Assembly (NCBI GenBank): GCA_039619475.1
Contig: CM077116.1
Span: 30,486,683 to 30,550,682 of the forward strand
Source of the DNA: Icerya purchasi
Lineage: Eukaryota; Arthropoda; Insecta; Hemiptera; Monophlebidae
Length of the DNA: 64,000 nucleotides
Direction: 5' to 3'
How positions within the stretch are numbered: position 1 is the stretch's first letter; the number at the start of each line of letters is the position of its first letter. Both the position numbers and the translations under genes were made by a program. Shown here piece by piece: positions 10,430-22,617 of the stretch. The notes beneath the pieces are model-generated. The model was not told where the DNA came from and did not search any database. It worked only from the letters and a program-made list of their open reading frames with translations.

Positions 10430-11803
10430 CTGTCTTTCTCTGATTGTGAGGCTCTATTTTTTTTCATAAAAAGTCACCTTTTATTCTTTTCCACTATTAA
10501 TTCCTCGCTAGAGAGAGTTCTGCTATTTTTCCTATTGTTTTTTTTTTATTTTTTTAAATAAAGGAATACAAATATATAATTTACACCGATTACGTGAATA
10601 ATAACAAACAAATATTCATATTGTATTGTCGGATGGGATTTCAACGATGGCGGGTTAAAATTAAACTGGAGCGGCAGGCCAAATATTTTTACTTTTACTG
10701 ACTGGTCCGATGACCGAACTCGAATCTGTTCTGTACTGATCTCGACCGCGACAAGCGTCATCTATGAAATCATTTTCGAACCATATCAAGTTTTTGATAA
10801 ACAAAGGACACTGCACCTACCATCATGCTTGTAACCTGTAGAAGGGCTTATTGTCTTTGATCCTGGTCAGGATATTAAGACAAAATTATGAAATTATTGA
10901 ATTGTCATCCAAAATGAATACGTATGTAAATTTTCAAATTATTCAGACGTCGGGAAGTCAGTGAAAATTGATTTGTAAAATTCCACTACACACTTACATA
11001 TTACATACTTACATACGGGTCAAGCTAATAGAAGCGTGTTAATTAACAAAAAAGCAACGCGTGTCAACCGAATATTTTTTTTAAAATTATATTTGTTACC
11101 GGGAAAATGTGTAAAGTACATTATTTTAATTTAACGCGTAGATGTTTTATACGGTTAAAATAACATCGCAGTCTCGAAATTTCTACTAGTGGCTACGAGA
11201 CAATGAATAAAAAATTCCGCTTGAGTTTGAAGATGCTGCAGTTAAATGCAGGAGTTATTTCCCAAAATAAATGCGGGCGTAATGCAAAAATTTTGCATAT
11301 AAAATGAAAGTACTAGTAATGTGGGAAGTATACATCGTAAAAGTGATTTTTAAAGTGCTAGAGAAGGATTCATGGATTTAAGATTTCGGCAGCAGAAATG
11401 TAGCAATAAGTCTTGAAGACGAACAATCTATTTGGTAAAGATTAGATGCTCATGATTTATCCCCGTCAATGAGAAAAAATCCAAATGGTCTTTTACTAAT
11501 GTAAATAGACCGTGTGGTTTTTAGGGATGCTTTTTTTTTCCCACAATTTATCTATCCTTATATAATAAAGTTTAAGAAAGAAGATAAACGGTCATAATGA
11601 AAAAACGTTTGCAGTTTGAAAATATTTCAACTACTTAAACAAATACGAAGAAAATTTGGTTAATTATTAATTTACGGTACGGATGAAAGCTATGAATTGC
11701 ATAAAAGCGCGCCTCCCTCTCCAAAAAAAAAGAAAGATGGCTGATTTTGGAAAATTTACGCTTTTTTTCGAAGAAGGTTCTGCTATGAATCAGTTTGCCT
11801 TGC

Positions 11804-11842
<39 letters not shown>

Positions 11843-14800
11843 AGACAAAGAACGATGAATTGACTTATTAATAAATATTATTCCGCGGTGAAATTCTCTA
11901 ACGGACAATGTTATTCGTGTCAGTCCACGCTGCTTTCAATCTTCAGCGCTGATTACTCAGTAGGATAGTACAAGTTCGCGAAAACATGCTTCGCAGTAAA
12001 GAAGAAGAAGAAAAAAAAACATTTACTGACGCGAGTTTCGGTTTTAAAACATTTATTCTTATTCAGCGTTTTAATTATGTATATATCACTAATAAAGTTA
12101 TAATTGTTTGCGTTCTGGTCAAGTGTTTCGCCGTTTAAACATTTACGAAAAAAATTTCATAGAATGTACAGTGTAAAATTTAATCCTGAATATTCACAAT
12201 CTTCAAGCGAGAGATAGAGAAGATGTTCCTTCACACGCTGGCGTTGTTATCATCATCGTGTGTGCTCGCGACGAAGTTTGTTTACCTCTGCACGATGTAA
12301 CCAACCTGTGTAGTCTCTCGGCCGCTGCTCTGTAAATGGAGTTGGCAACTGTCGCGTATGTAATGCAATCATAGCGCAGTGAGCCTGCTTTGTGCCGTGA
12401 TTGTTTTTTTGCACACAGATATGGAGTTGGCGCAGAATCTATTTCTTCCTAATGAATATACATCGGCTTAGCACGGCTGGCTCTGTTCTTCGTCGTCTCC
12501 ATCTTCGGATCTCTTCTTGTACCGGCGATGATACTGTAACAACCACACAATGGCCAAGAAGCGGTTCTTCTTAGGCGCATTCTGTTCCGCAGAACGTATG
12601 TTTAATTATGAATTCCTCACCTACGATGATGAAAAGCCGATAGCGCAGCGGGCGCCCCCTACCGGCCGATTTTATATCTCTTTTAGTTCCCAGCGTTTTT
12701 CCAAGAACGTGTTTAGGCGCCAGTACGCGCCACCTTCATCACCACCATTACTTTCTATGAATATTTTCGGTAATCGCCTTCTGTCACACGTCGTTAAATT
12801 CCATAGATTTTTTTTTTGTTGTTTTTAGCTATATCGTCATATTGCGTTTTTCTGTGAGATCCTATTCGACATATAAAAACGATGCTGTGCGCACGATCGT
12901 AATATAAAATGTAAAGTGGCCGGGAAAAGACTAAATTTTGACCGAAATGTGCAGTTTAAACTGGAATTTTAGGGAGGAATTCAAATTTTTTCTCAATCAT
13001 CTCGGCCATTCGAACAAACCTGATCTGTTTTATTTTTGTCACATCAGATACTCCTTTAATGATATCATCCCGGGCCTCTTGTTTTTAAATTCCACCGTTG
13101 TTATGCACCGTCCGGCGAAACTTTTAATTAGGAGAAGTGTGGTGCCTTTTTGAGTTTGACGTTAGTTTGAGATAAAATTACGCTGTTCTCAATTTTTAAT
13201 CGATTTTAATGGACCTGCACGGAAATGACTATTTCCCCGTGACTATTATAGTCTCTCTCGGGTATTTCAATGTTCGCTTACCTCTTATTACTTCCTGACG
13301 GTGAATAATTGAAGTAGGAATTTCTGGAACGAGTTTAGAAAATAAAAATAAAGGTCTACTACCGTTTGAAACGAAATCCGAAATATTTCACCAAAATTCC
13401 GCTGTAAGAGAAAATTGACGACCGCGTTAACTGTCTGAGACTCTTTATTATTCGACCATGACAAGCCTTCGTTCTCAATTCTTCTGAGGCTTTTTTTTTT
13501 TTTTTGTTTTTTGGTATTCTCGCGTTGATCTCATCATTTTTTTTTCCAGTATACAAATTTAAAGATTCCCTCGTCGGCTTTCGCAGTCCCGCTTTTATAA
13601 TTTTAAAGATTTATCGCCTGATTTGTTCTTTTTCATCCCCATTTTTCCGTCGCGCGTTACAATTCTCGGTTTGTAACTTCTTCTTCAGTGTATGGTAAAC
13701 CATCTTTCGTAAGAGTTACCTTTCCATTCTTTAGTAGAGAAACTCCGAATGAAATCTGTAATTTTCATCATCGAGATAAAAGCAATATGAAAAATAGGAG
13801 AGATACAGTATAATGTCTAAAAAAAAAAAAAAAAAAAAAAAACAAAAAAAAAACAAAAAGGATAGAAAATTACAGCTGTAAATAAGCAGCCGCGAAAGAA
13901 AAACATATCAGTGACACAAATAGGAAAATTCTCACGAAGAAACACAAAATTTTATTATCGGTTATAATTCGTGAATTAGAACAGACTCGAAAATTATAGT
14001 AATCTGTAATTGTCTATGCCCAGGGACAATGTTGTTGTATATCGCGCCTCGTTGATTCTAATATAATAATCTCTCGTGATATTGCGAAATTCTTATCAGT
14101 CGGTAAATTTTATTCGTAAAGTACATTTCTTTCCATTTGTCTAACAAGCAAATATCGGTCGGTCGCAAATATTTTTACGGAAATAATGAAATAAAACTCT
14201 ATTATTCGCGATATCAATAATAGCGAAAATGGCGTATGCGGGTTTACATACAATTTAGACGTGTTTCTAAAAGGCTTTATGAGCACGGAATTTAAACTTC
14301 AAAACGCGCTGCAGTTACATATATACGAATATCCTTAATAAGTGTTAATTTTGTGTATTAATCATTCAAAATAATCGCAAAAAAAGCAAGTGTAAATTAT
14401 ACGCGTATTATATGTATGTTTTTAACGAAGAATAAACATATGTGTTCCCGCAACAATGAACGGTGTCCGCGTTCGAATTTTAGGCATTTAAATTAGCCTT
14501 CAATATTTCCGTTTGCTTTTATTTACCCGATAATGTATATGGTTTTGTGGGAAAATTAACGAGTGACACAATATGCTGATCGTCTATGTATGAAGGATTG
14601 CATAATTCGGACAGCGCAGGCTAATAATTATATTCGCAATACAACCGGAACCGGTACAGCAGCAGAGAGGCTTTTGTATTTTTTACGTCACGTTGAATTG
14701 GCCTATGTTTAATTAAAACGGCTTCTCTAAGTGAAAAAGTTTAAGGTAGTTTTAGCGAGGATAAAAATCGGGACCAAAAGTAATTACCATTGCTCGTTGT

Positions 14801-15380
14801 TTCCATTAGAACAGATTGCAGTGTTGGCAAGAGTAAATAATTATCACCGGTCTAAATTTCTAAATTGTAAATTTATTTTTACCTTTATTATCATTTAAAC
14901 GATGAAAGTCTCGAAGAGCAGAAATATATTTTACCATAAGCTCAACAGAAGACTTGCCAGTGAACTTGCAGCAGTGGGGCTATATCGAAAGAATATTGTA
15001 ATTTTATGCTAATGTGTACACGTTGTTTGCTAACGTTTCTGCCATTATCTTATAGTCGTTCGTCTGAATATATGCCGCTTATAATATATGTATGTATTTT
15101 TTTTTCCAACTCACAACGAAAGTTCGAGGGAAAAATCGAAACTGACCAATAATAAGCTGGTACGCTATAAAAAAAAACCGAATGAAAATTATTTCTCGAC
15201 AGCTGATGGGCGGTATTTATATACATTTTCAAACTTTTTGCTAGATGTTTTAAATGTCAAAATAGAAAAAATTGAAATTGGGCGCAAATTCTCATGCGCC
15301 GTGTTTATTAAGGCTTATCACAAGGGAACTGTGCGAAAAAACGTCCCTTTTGAACTGTAGAAAATCTATCGCAGAATTTT
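10430..15380. other. Gene-free stretch
   Basis: Holds an uninterrupted run of 35 A at 11807-11841 and a broken A run at 13820-13858. Either could be the tail of an old retrocopy, but no flanking duplication was found. Open frames at 12550, 12938, 13504 and 15088 have no recognisable domain. Nothing else stands out. Confidence 0.4.
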
Positions 15381-15399
15381 ATTATTAACTCTGTCGTTC

Positions 15400-16594
15400 T
15401 AGCATCGGAGATTTCTTTTCCACTCGGCCGACGCAACTTTATATTCCCGATAGTTTCCGACTTTGTCGAAGCCTTTCGTCTAGTCTTGTGCTCATTGAAC
15501 CGCGCGTTTCTTTACATTCGCGCGCGTTCGCTCTCACTATCCCAGCTAGTTTTACTTTTTTTTTTATGTCGTGCCGCCTTCTTGGGGTGAGTTTATTTTT
15601 CGCTTTAGTCGTCTGTTGTTTTCAGATTTACACCCAGTCAAAGCTTCTTCTTTCTTTTGGGCTGTTTTACACTCTACTTTCTCTCTACGGTTATTACTTC
15701 TTTTTGCTCCATTTTTCATAATTAACGCTTCATTCGCCACAGAATTATAATTTTTATCATTCATTTCTGTTCGCCTTATTTATCTCCCCCCCCCCCCCCC
15801 ATAAATCATTGTATGACAAATGCCTCCGTATTTTCTGTTCTAATTACTTCAGTTTCGCATCTTCCCCATGTTTTTTCCCCATATGGTTCTAAATTCCCCC
15901 TATATCCCGAATATTCCGTTATTGTTTTTTTATTGATGGTCGTGCCTAGGTTGGCGCTTCCTTTCCTCTTCTTCCTCTGTAAAATCTATGCACCCGTATT
16001 GCTCTATCTTTGCTGTCGAATCCAAGATCACCCTTGATGCAGTTCTTTTTGCTTATTCTTCTTCTTTCTTCCGCCCTGATAACTTTCTTTTAATATTTGA
16101 TTTTAAAAGTGTCTTTTACAAGAGTGATTTCTTCTCTTTCATCATTTGCATTCTATCTCATTCTTCCTTTTTTTTTCCGTTTCATTCAAATAGATCCGAT
16201 TTCCAAGCCGAGCTGTAACTGACGGAATTGAAATGGCTGGTTCTTCGGCTTATTCCTGATGGTTACTTCTTTTGAAAATTTCCCACTCACCACGATATTA
16301 ATCTAAACATTTTTACATCTCGAGTGCTGTGGAATGATATTTATTTCTTCCTTTTTTTCCAGTTCTAATTCCTTTTATCTTTCCGTTCAGCTCTTTACCT
16401 TCACTTCTAGGTTTTTTCGCGAATTTCCCTTTCGTTTCTCGTTATTATATTTCAACTTCGTTAACCTTCTACCTTTATCGTTTCTCTCTATGCACATTCG
16501 TTTGTTCCGTTCCCATTTTAATCTCTCTTATACTCTCGTCGTACCAAATTAAACTTTAACCTTATCTTTTGATTTTCTTCTAATCTGTATATTA
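15400..16594. other. Long pyrimidine-rich (+ strand) tract
   Basis: For nearly 1.2 kb the + strand is strikingly rich in C and T (repeated CTTCTT, TTTCC, TCTTT), which produces several overlapping open frames rich in Phe, Leu and Ser that I do not regard as genes. It includes a run of 15 C at 15786-15800. The mariner at 16597 lies at its right edge. A purine-rich minus strand would be expected if this were a decayed LINE coding strand, but I could not identify motifs. Confidence 0.6.
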
Positions 16595-16743
16595 TACGAG
16601 GGTGGTTCAAATATAAACCGGAATTTTTAAATAAACGCGCGAAAAATTTATTGTGGAAAAAGTGGTTGCACTGGCAGTTAGACCGGTTTGTTATGTAGAG
16701 CAATTAGAACCGCGTAAGCTCACTTTTTAGTGTAGTTAGAGCC

Positions 16744-17145
16744 ATGAGTGAAAAAGAAGTACCAGTGTCTGTTGCGCAACGCATCATTATTCGTTTTTTA
16801 GTCAAAGACGACGTAAAATCCATGGAAATTTACCGAAAATTACGCGAACAGTTCGGGGATGAGTGTCTCTCCAAAACTCAAGTGTACGAGTGGTGTTCCG
16901 CGTTTCGAAAAGGAAGTGAAGTGGTGTCAAACATACCACATGCGCGGCGCCCAAAAACCAGCATTACAGATGAACAGGACAAAGCCATCGAACAACTCAT
17001 TTTGGCTGACCGACGCGTCCGTGTACGCGATATGACCGACGAATTGGGCATCAGCGTAGGTAAAATTGAGACAATAACTCATGATCGGCTAGGTTATCGC
17101 AAAATTGCAGCCAGATGGGTGCCAAGACTTCTGAATTTTGAATAG
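16744..17145 (+). pseudogene. Mariner transposase, N-terminal DNA-binding half
   Basis: A 133-residue frame from an ATG gives the paired helix-turn-helix region of mariner transposase. The first HTH includes IIIRFLVKDDVKSMEIYRKL and TQVYEWCSAFRKG; the linker has the GRPR-like RRPKTS; the second HTH spans about residues 75-115 (IEQLILADRRVRVRDM, ELGISVGKIETI). It ends soon after the conserved ARWVPRLL motif that links DNA-binding and catalytic domains. The frame then runs into a stop just before the deletion junction near 17146-17166. It could at most make a DNA-binding fragment without transposase activity. Such fragments can in principle bind element ends, but expression is not shown here. 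Confidence 0.95.
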
Positions 17146-17166
17146 AAATTTACTCGTTGGGAAACG

Positions 17167-17433
17167 ATGGAGACATTGGCCGAATTGGGCTGGGAAACAC
17201 TTGAACATCCTCCTTACAGTCCAGATTTGTCGCCTTGTGATTATTATTTGTTTGGCCCGTTGAAAGAAGCACTTGGTGGACAACGTTTCGACAGCAACGA
17301 TGAGGTGGAATCGTTCGTGCGCAAATGGCTATGTGACAAGCCGCGAGATTTTTACGAAAAAGGAATAAAAAAATTGCCGGAGAGGTGGGGAAAGTGCGTA
17401 GCGTGCGAGGGGGGTTATCTCGAAAAATTGTAA
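17167..17433 (+). pseudogene. Mariner transposase, C-terminal catalytic remnant
   Basis: The 88-codon frame starts with LGWETLEHPPYSPDLSPCDY, the block holding the third catalytic aspartate of the DD34D triad, followed by LFGPLKEALGG, FYEKGIKKLPERW and the usual C-terminal KCVACEGGYLEK. By comparison with ~345-residue mariner transposases about 120 residues are missing between this and the upstream half, including the first two catalytic aspartates. The right terminal inverted repeat follows closely, as in complete mariners. Confidence 0.95.
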
Positions 17434-19494
17434 AAAATATGAGCACTGTAAGTATAGAATAAAAATTTTTATGACGAAATTCCGGTTTATATTTGAACCA
17501 CCCTAGTACCTAAATTGTTTGGACTATTTCTCTTAGTTCGCGTGTCGCCTCTCCAGAAAAATACACTTTATTCCTTAAAAAATTTTGGTTCCAAATTTTC
17601 AGGAAACTAAAAAATGAAATTGCAGTTTTTATTTCTTTTGTTTTTATTTTCGAGACGTTTTTTTTTTTTTTTTTTAAATGTTATTTCGGTTTATTTCTTT
17701 ACTAATTTAAAAAAATAATATATACAATGTTTTTTAAGAAAAAATAACAATCATCATATCGTAGTAGCGTTTCCTCGAGACGTAAATAAAATTTGCCATT
17801 TATTGTTTTACCGAGATGAAAAAGACAATATTGTAGCAATTTGACGAAAAGAAAATTGATAATGTTGTTTCGGATTTTTGATAGGAGTGCCACGAAGATA
17901 ATTTTGAAGAAAAAGCATTAAAATATTTCGGCATTAGGGATATAAATGGTATTTTGTAAATATTGAAATAAATTGTTTCGCGTTCAAATCGAGAATTCGG
18001 AAGACCAACAAATGGGGCGGGCGCTAAGATGGCAGTGATTACGAGAGCCGCGCGATAAAGCTCTCACACAGACTTCCCCTATTGTATATGCTAAAACGAT
18101 GGGATAGTTTTACTAGAAAGTTGTCCCCGGTGTTGTGGACTCTATGGTTTTCCAATTAAATTTTGCATTGTGAATGACGTTTTTTTTTTTTTTTTTTTTT
18201 TTTTCATTTTCGTATAGCTCTGACTGGCAAGTATAGGAATAATAGCGCTGTTGTTATAATTATTGCGACGGAAACGATGATGTCGATTTGCATTGATGAA
18301 ATCTATCGATAACGGGTATATTTTGCAAGTGCTAAGCTGAATTGGATAGCGGACTTGGTGCTAGTTAGAAGAGAAAAAAAAAGTTCACAGTATTCTTAGG
18401 TTGTATAGCCGTTTTTCGACGTTCCTGAGTAAATGTTTTAAAATTCAGCTTTTTCAGCGCATTATTGGCAGCCGATTTCCGAAAGATGATAAATGGGCTG
18501 CCTGTAATCGACTAAGTAAACCGTGCCAGCTGCCTAAATTCAGGCTTGCAACTCGCAGAATGATATATGAGCTACTAGCTACGCATGTAAATCGCCAACT
18601 TCTGCACAGTCGAATACGCGATTGTGATTTTTCGATTTCGAAAGGTGAATAATTCGTAAATGTATTTAAACGCCAATAGAATGTAAAGATTGTCATTACA
18701 TGAAAATTGTAAAATAAATTACATTCTTATTCGTTTCAAAATAAATACATAATATATAATAAATTTTTTTAAATTTGTAATCATCCTCTCAAATTTGTTC
18801 TACAAAGAAAAGTTTGTTAATTTTTTCCGCATTTGTTTGTTGACAAAATTCATTTTTCAAATTTTTTTTTAAAAAAAAAAAGGATAGCTTAATTATTCCA
18901 CGTAATGCGCCAGGGGGTATCTCGCCTGAAAAGTTTTTAAATGAAAATCATGCGATTCTAAAAGATTCGGTAGAAGGTAAACTTCTCGGTTTTTTAGCCA
19001 TACACACACACACAAAAAAAAGAAATCGTAGATATACAAATATTAACACTATAACCCAAAATTTCAAACTGTTCTACACTAATTTCATTTTTTTTTTATG
19101 GAAACAGTCGGTGGTGAGACTATTATTATTATTTATTTATTTTTTAATTTTTTAATTTATTATTTCAGCCCTTTGACCGTAGACATTAACCCCATGCGTA
19201 AAGATAAATTTTTATACTGTTCGATATGCGTTTGTAACGAGATTCGAGTCGAATTCTATTCAAATGAAACTATCTAACTGCACCGAGTGAAATAGTTGTT
19301 CAATGAAAGCATAGAAATTGTGCTCTTTTAAATGTTGGTTGATGTTAAGGTAAACAACTAAAACAGAAAAAAAGGCTCTTTCTTTGTTTCTTTTCGCTCG
19401 ATATATATATATGAATAAATAAATAAATCATTCGCCTTTAAAATCCTCTTTAAAATAGTATTTGAATAAAATGTTTGGTTCACTTGTTGATGAA

Positions 19495-19528
<34 letters not shown>

Positions 19529-20809
19529 AAGTACGTGAAACCAGACAAAATTATTGCATCGATCGATTATTGGCATATAGAATTATCTCTTTTTAGTGTG
19601 AACTCGTTTCGAACAAATCGCGTATCATGTATTAGAAAGATTTTTTTCTATACAATTATGTATATTCTTAGAGCGGATTGTAAAAAGTTAATTTTTGAGC
19701 ATTTCGGGTTGTGAACACCGCTAAGAAAGGGAATTTTTAAACGACGATGAAAAGAAAAAAATCTAGTGTTCTAGAAAATCGGAATTATTAACGATGAGAA
19801 TGAAAATGGAAAATTTGAAGTATTAGTCGATAATAATCGTGTACTGGAAAAAAAATTTTCGAACAACTAAATTAAATGTAAAAGAAAAAACACGCACGTA
19901 AAGAAAACAAATGAAATCCCTTAGAAGTTGAACGTATTAAATTAATTTAACGATTTACGTCGAATTTAAACGTAAAAAAAAAGAAAAGTGTAAAAGAGCC
20001 GCAATTTATTATTAAAAATTATTATCCGCCGATTTGTTTTTAGGACTTTGTCGGTAGTCACCATATGTGTTTTTGCCTTTCTATCGATATTTTCTAAATA
20101 AATCTACAGGTGATATTGCGGCCGATTTTCCTAAATTACCCGCAGTCTATTTGTAACTGTTACTTCGCGTATAATGTGGCGACCAAAATAAGCCATTTTC
20201 TGCTAATTTAAAGCGGACCTTTTAGAATTTTCTTTCCCCTTCATTGAAGAACAATCTCATTTTCGTCTCCGCGAAATTCCAAGTATTCGTCGAACTGCGA
20301 CTTGCAAGATGCTTTTGTTAATGTTTCCGCTCCATGTAGTGGAACTGATGATAATAGTAGTACACATCATAGTAATACTCTGAACCATAGGTAATCAGCG
20401 TTTATTTTTAAATGGCCTAGAATTTTTTATCCTCGATTAGGCGTTGTTTCCGTACGCATGTCCTTATTGTTTGAGATTGATCCCATTTCATTAAACCTAA
20501 GCTTGCTTTGACATTTTTTTGTGAGATTGACGATATAAAAACTTATTTGCGACATTTTTATGTTGTGGTGGTCGTGACTTTTGCTACTCTCGAACAGCAC
20601 TGAATCACAGCGTTTATACTCTTTTGCATTAAACAATAAATCACATTTTTACGTTTTTAATAAACGGGTAATCTTTACAGATGAGATTGATTGTTTCTTA
20701 TCGCGGTAGATTTAATAGGAACGCTATCACCAGCCCTACCGCGGCCTGGCTTTTGTAATTATAAATTCTCCGATTGGTCCGAAAGCGTATTCCGTAGTGG
20801 TATATATTA

Positions 20810-20833
20810 ACCGATTAATTGCGGTTAATCGGT
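20810..20833. repeat. Short perfect inverted repeat
   Basis: ACCGATTAA (20810-20818) and TTAATCGGT (20825-20833) are perfect complements around the six-base loop TTGCGG. Could form a hairpin or be a symmetric protein-binding site; nothing adjacent assigns a role. Confidence 0.8.
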
Positions 20834-22591
20834 GCTTTTCCGGTTCTAGTTCGATTTGTTTTTTGTTTATTTATTTATTTTTTTTTTCCCCTAATTTGTC
20901 CACCAGTATAGTACGCCCGGTTGAATTATTATCGATTGCCGATAATGAATTTGACGCGCCTTCTAGGTTCCTGTCTGTACGGAACAGTAGTAAATGAAAT
21001 CACTTACAAATTTGAAGGCGCTTCGAAAATTATTGTTGCTCAGGTATTCTGCTCCGAGGGTGATGCTGTTAAATTGTTTATTTACAAATGCGCGCTTATA
21101 TCGTTTTTGTCCTTTTTTGTAATTTCTCCCTTCCGGGGGGAGGGGGATATGTTACAAGAAAAGGAAAAAATTATTTTTGCGACATTTACGTTCTTCAAAG
21201 TTAACGCGATTAAGGGGAATTTTTAAAATGATCTTTCATATTGTTTCGACTGAAATTATTTAAATACGAAAGAAAAAAACAAAAAAAAAACAAAACACTT
21301 GGCGGAGTAATAGCTGGGAAGAAGTCTCTTCAGCAAATTCGGTCAAATTTTAATTTATATTATTAGCTTACATCTCGATAGAGCTTTTTTATGTTCATTT
21401 ATTTATTTATGTTCATTTATTTATTTATTTTTTTAAGAAAGCAGCAGCGCGGTTTTAATTAATTATTATGTAAGAAAAAAGAGAAAAATCAATATCCGCG
21501 ATTTTATTAAAAATATATTATTAATACAACGGGATTTTTTGAGAACGTGTATTAAAATAAATTCGGGAATTTTTTGCAATGCCGGTATAAATAGAAGCAA
21601 GCGGCTTTGGAGTGTTTCTGTCATCGCCGGACTCCCTAGTTTTTCATCAAAACCCTATTAAAACCAACCGAGAGGAGGTAATGTTCTTATATATTTTTGA
21701 CTGGCTGCCGAATTGTCGTTCTAAAATGCCTAACTGGGTGTTTTGTCGCTAGTCGTTAATATTGCGGGGGTAATCGGGCGGCATTTATACTCGAGCCGTA
21801 AAAAAAAAGGAAACGGAAAATAGCTAATCAAAGAATCCACACATGTTTAGAAAACATTTTCGCCGTTTTGGCTTTTCTTTTTTATTTTTGATTTTAAACT
21901 TTCCCACGGTTAGTCGCTCAGAGCTATCCGGGCACGGGTGAGAATTAAAACATAAATAATCGCAGAAAATTTCGATGTATACTGAAATTAATGAATTCAT
22001 TTTTTACGCTTCGTTAAAAATTTAACGCCGAGTTTACTTTCTACTATCGTTGTAGTTATTTCGACTTCAAAATCCTTCCGGCATCTGAAATATTTCAGAG
22101 TTTGTCTGTATCTGCGCGGGTAAAAATATTTCTTCCCCGAATTGAAAATAATAATTCGCATAGCGTGACCGTGAGCAGCGGCGGAATTCGGATCCTTTTA
22201 TTTTGCGAAAATCGTTTAGAGCTTAGAAGTCATTTTCGCAATTATTACGCTTTAAACGATTTCTCGTCGTCGTAATTTTTTCCAATTATTAAAGTCTATT
22301 CGAAGAACGCGCTGAAAACTCGTTGGCGAGAGAAAATCGAATTATAATTTTCCGTTCGCGCTTCGTCAAGTAGTAAGTGTATACACGTATAAGTGTATCG
22401 TAGAGGAGGAGGTTCGGTTGTAATCATCTTCCGTAATGGAAAACTGTTTGCGACGATAACGATAATATACGTCGTCGGTCGTGTTTGCTAGCGATATTAT
22501 AATAAATCCTGCCGGACGAGCGGGTATTTCTGCGCCAGACTAAAAACCACTTTTCCGATTTAATCCTGTGCTATCTTCTGTTCGTTTCTGC

Positions 22592-22617
22592 CTGCTGCTG
22601 CTGCTGCTGCTGCTGCT
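22592..22617 (+). repeat. (CTG)8 trinucleotide repeat
   Basis: Almost nine CTG units in a row. On the minus strand this would read CAG, a common polyglutamine-coding repeat, but no supporting long open frame surrounds it. Confidence 0.9.

Larger units (their letters stand above)
16597..17506 (+). mobile_element. Internally deleted mariner element with intact TIRs and TA duplication
   Basis: The ends are inverted copies over about 28 bases; the outer part of each reads C(G/T)AGGGTGGTTCAAATA and the inner part ends in ACCGGAAT. TA dinucleotides flank both sides (16595-16596 and 17507-17508), the target duplication of Tc1/mariner elements. The 910 bp length compares with about 1.3 kb for complete mariners. 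Inside are the N-terminal transposase piece (16744-17145) and the C-terminal piece (17167-17433), with the central catalytic part missing. It is therefore non-autonomous but could still be mobilised in trans because both ends look intact. Confidence 0.97.

Noticed and set aside
11807..11841. A35 run as the tail of a retrocopy.
   Set aside because: No flanking direct duplication or upstream coding remnant was found.
12938..13153. 71-codon frame containing a mixed composition.
   Set aside because: No ATG context, domain or conservation clue; length is within chance for this composition.
15488..16552. Several plus-strand frames of 60-77 codons.
   Set aside because: They are products of the pyrimidine-rich composition (Phe/Leu/Ser-rich), not genes.
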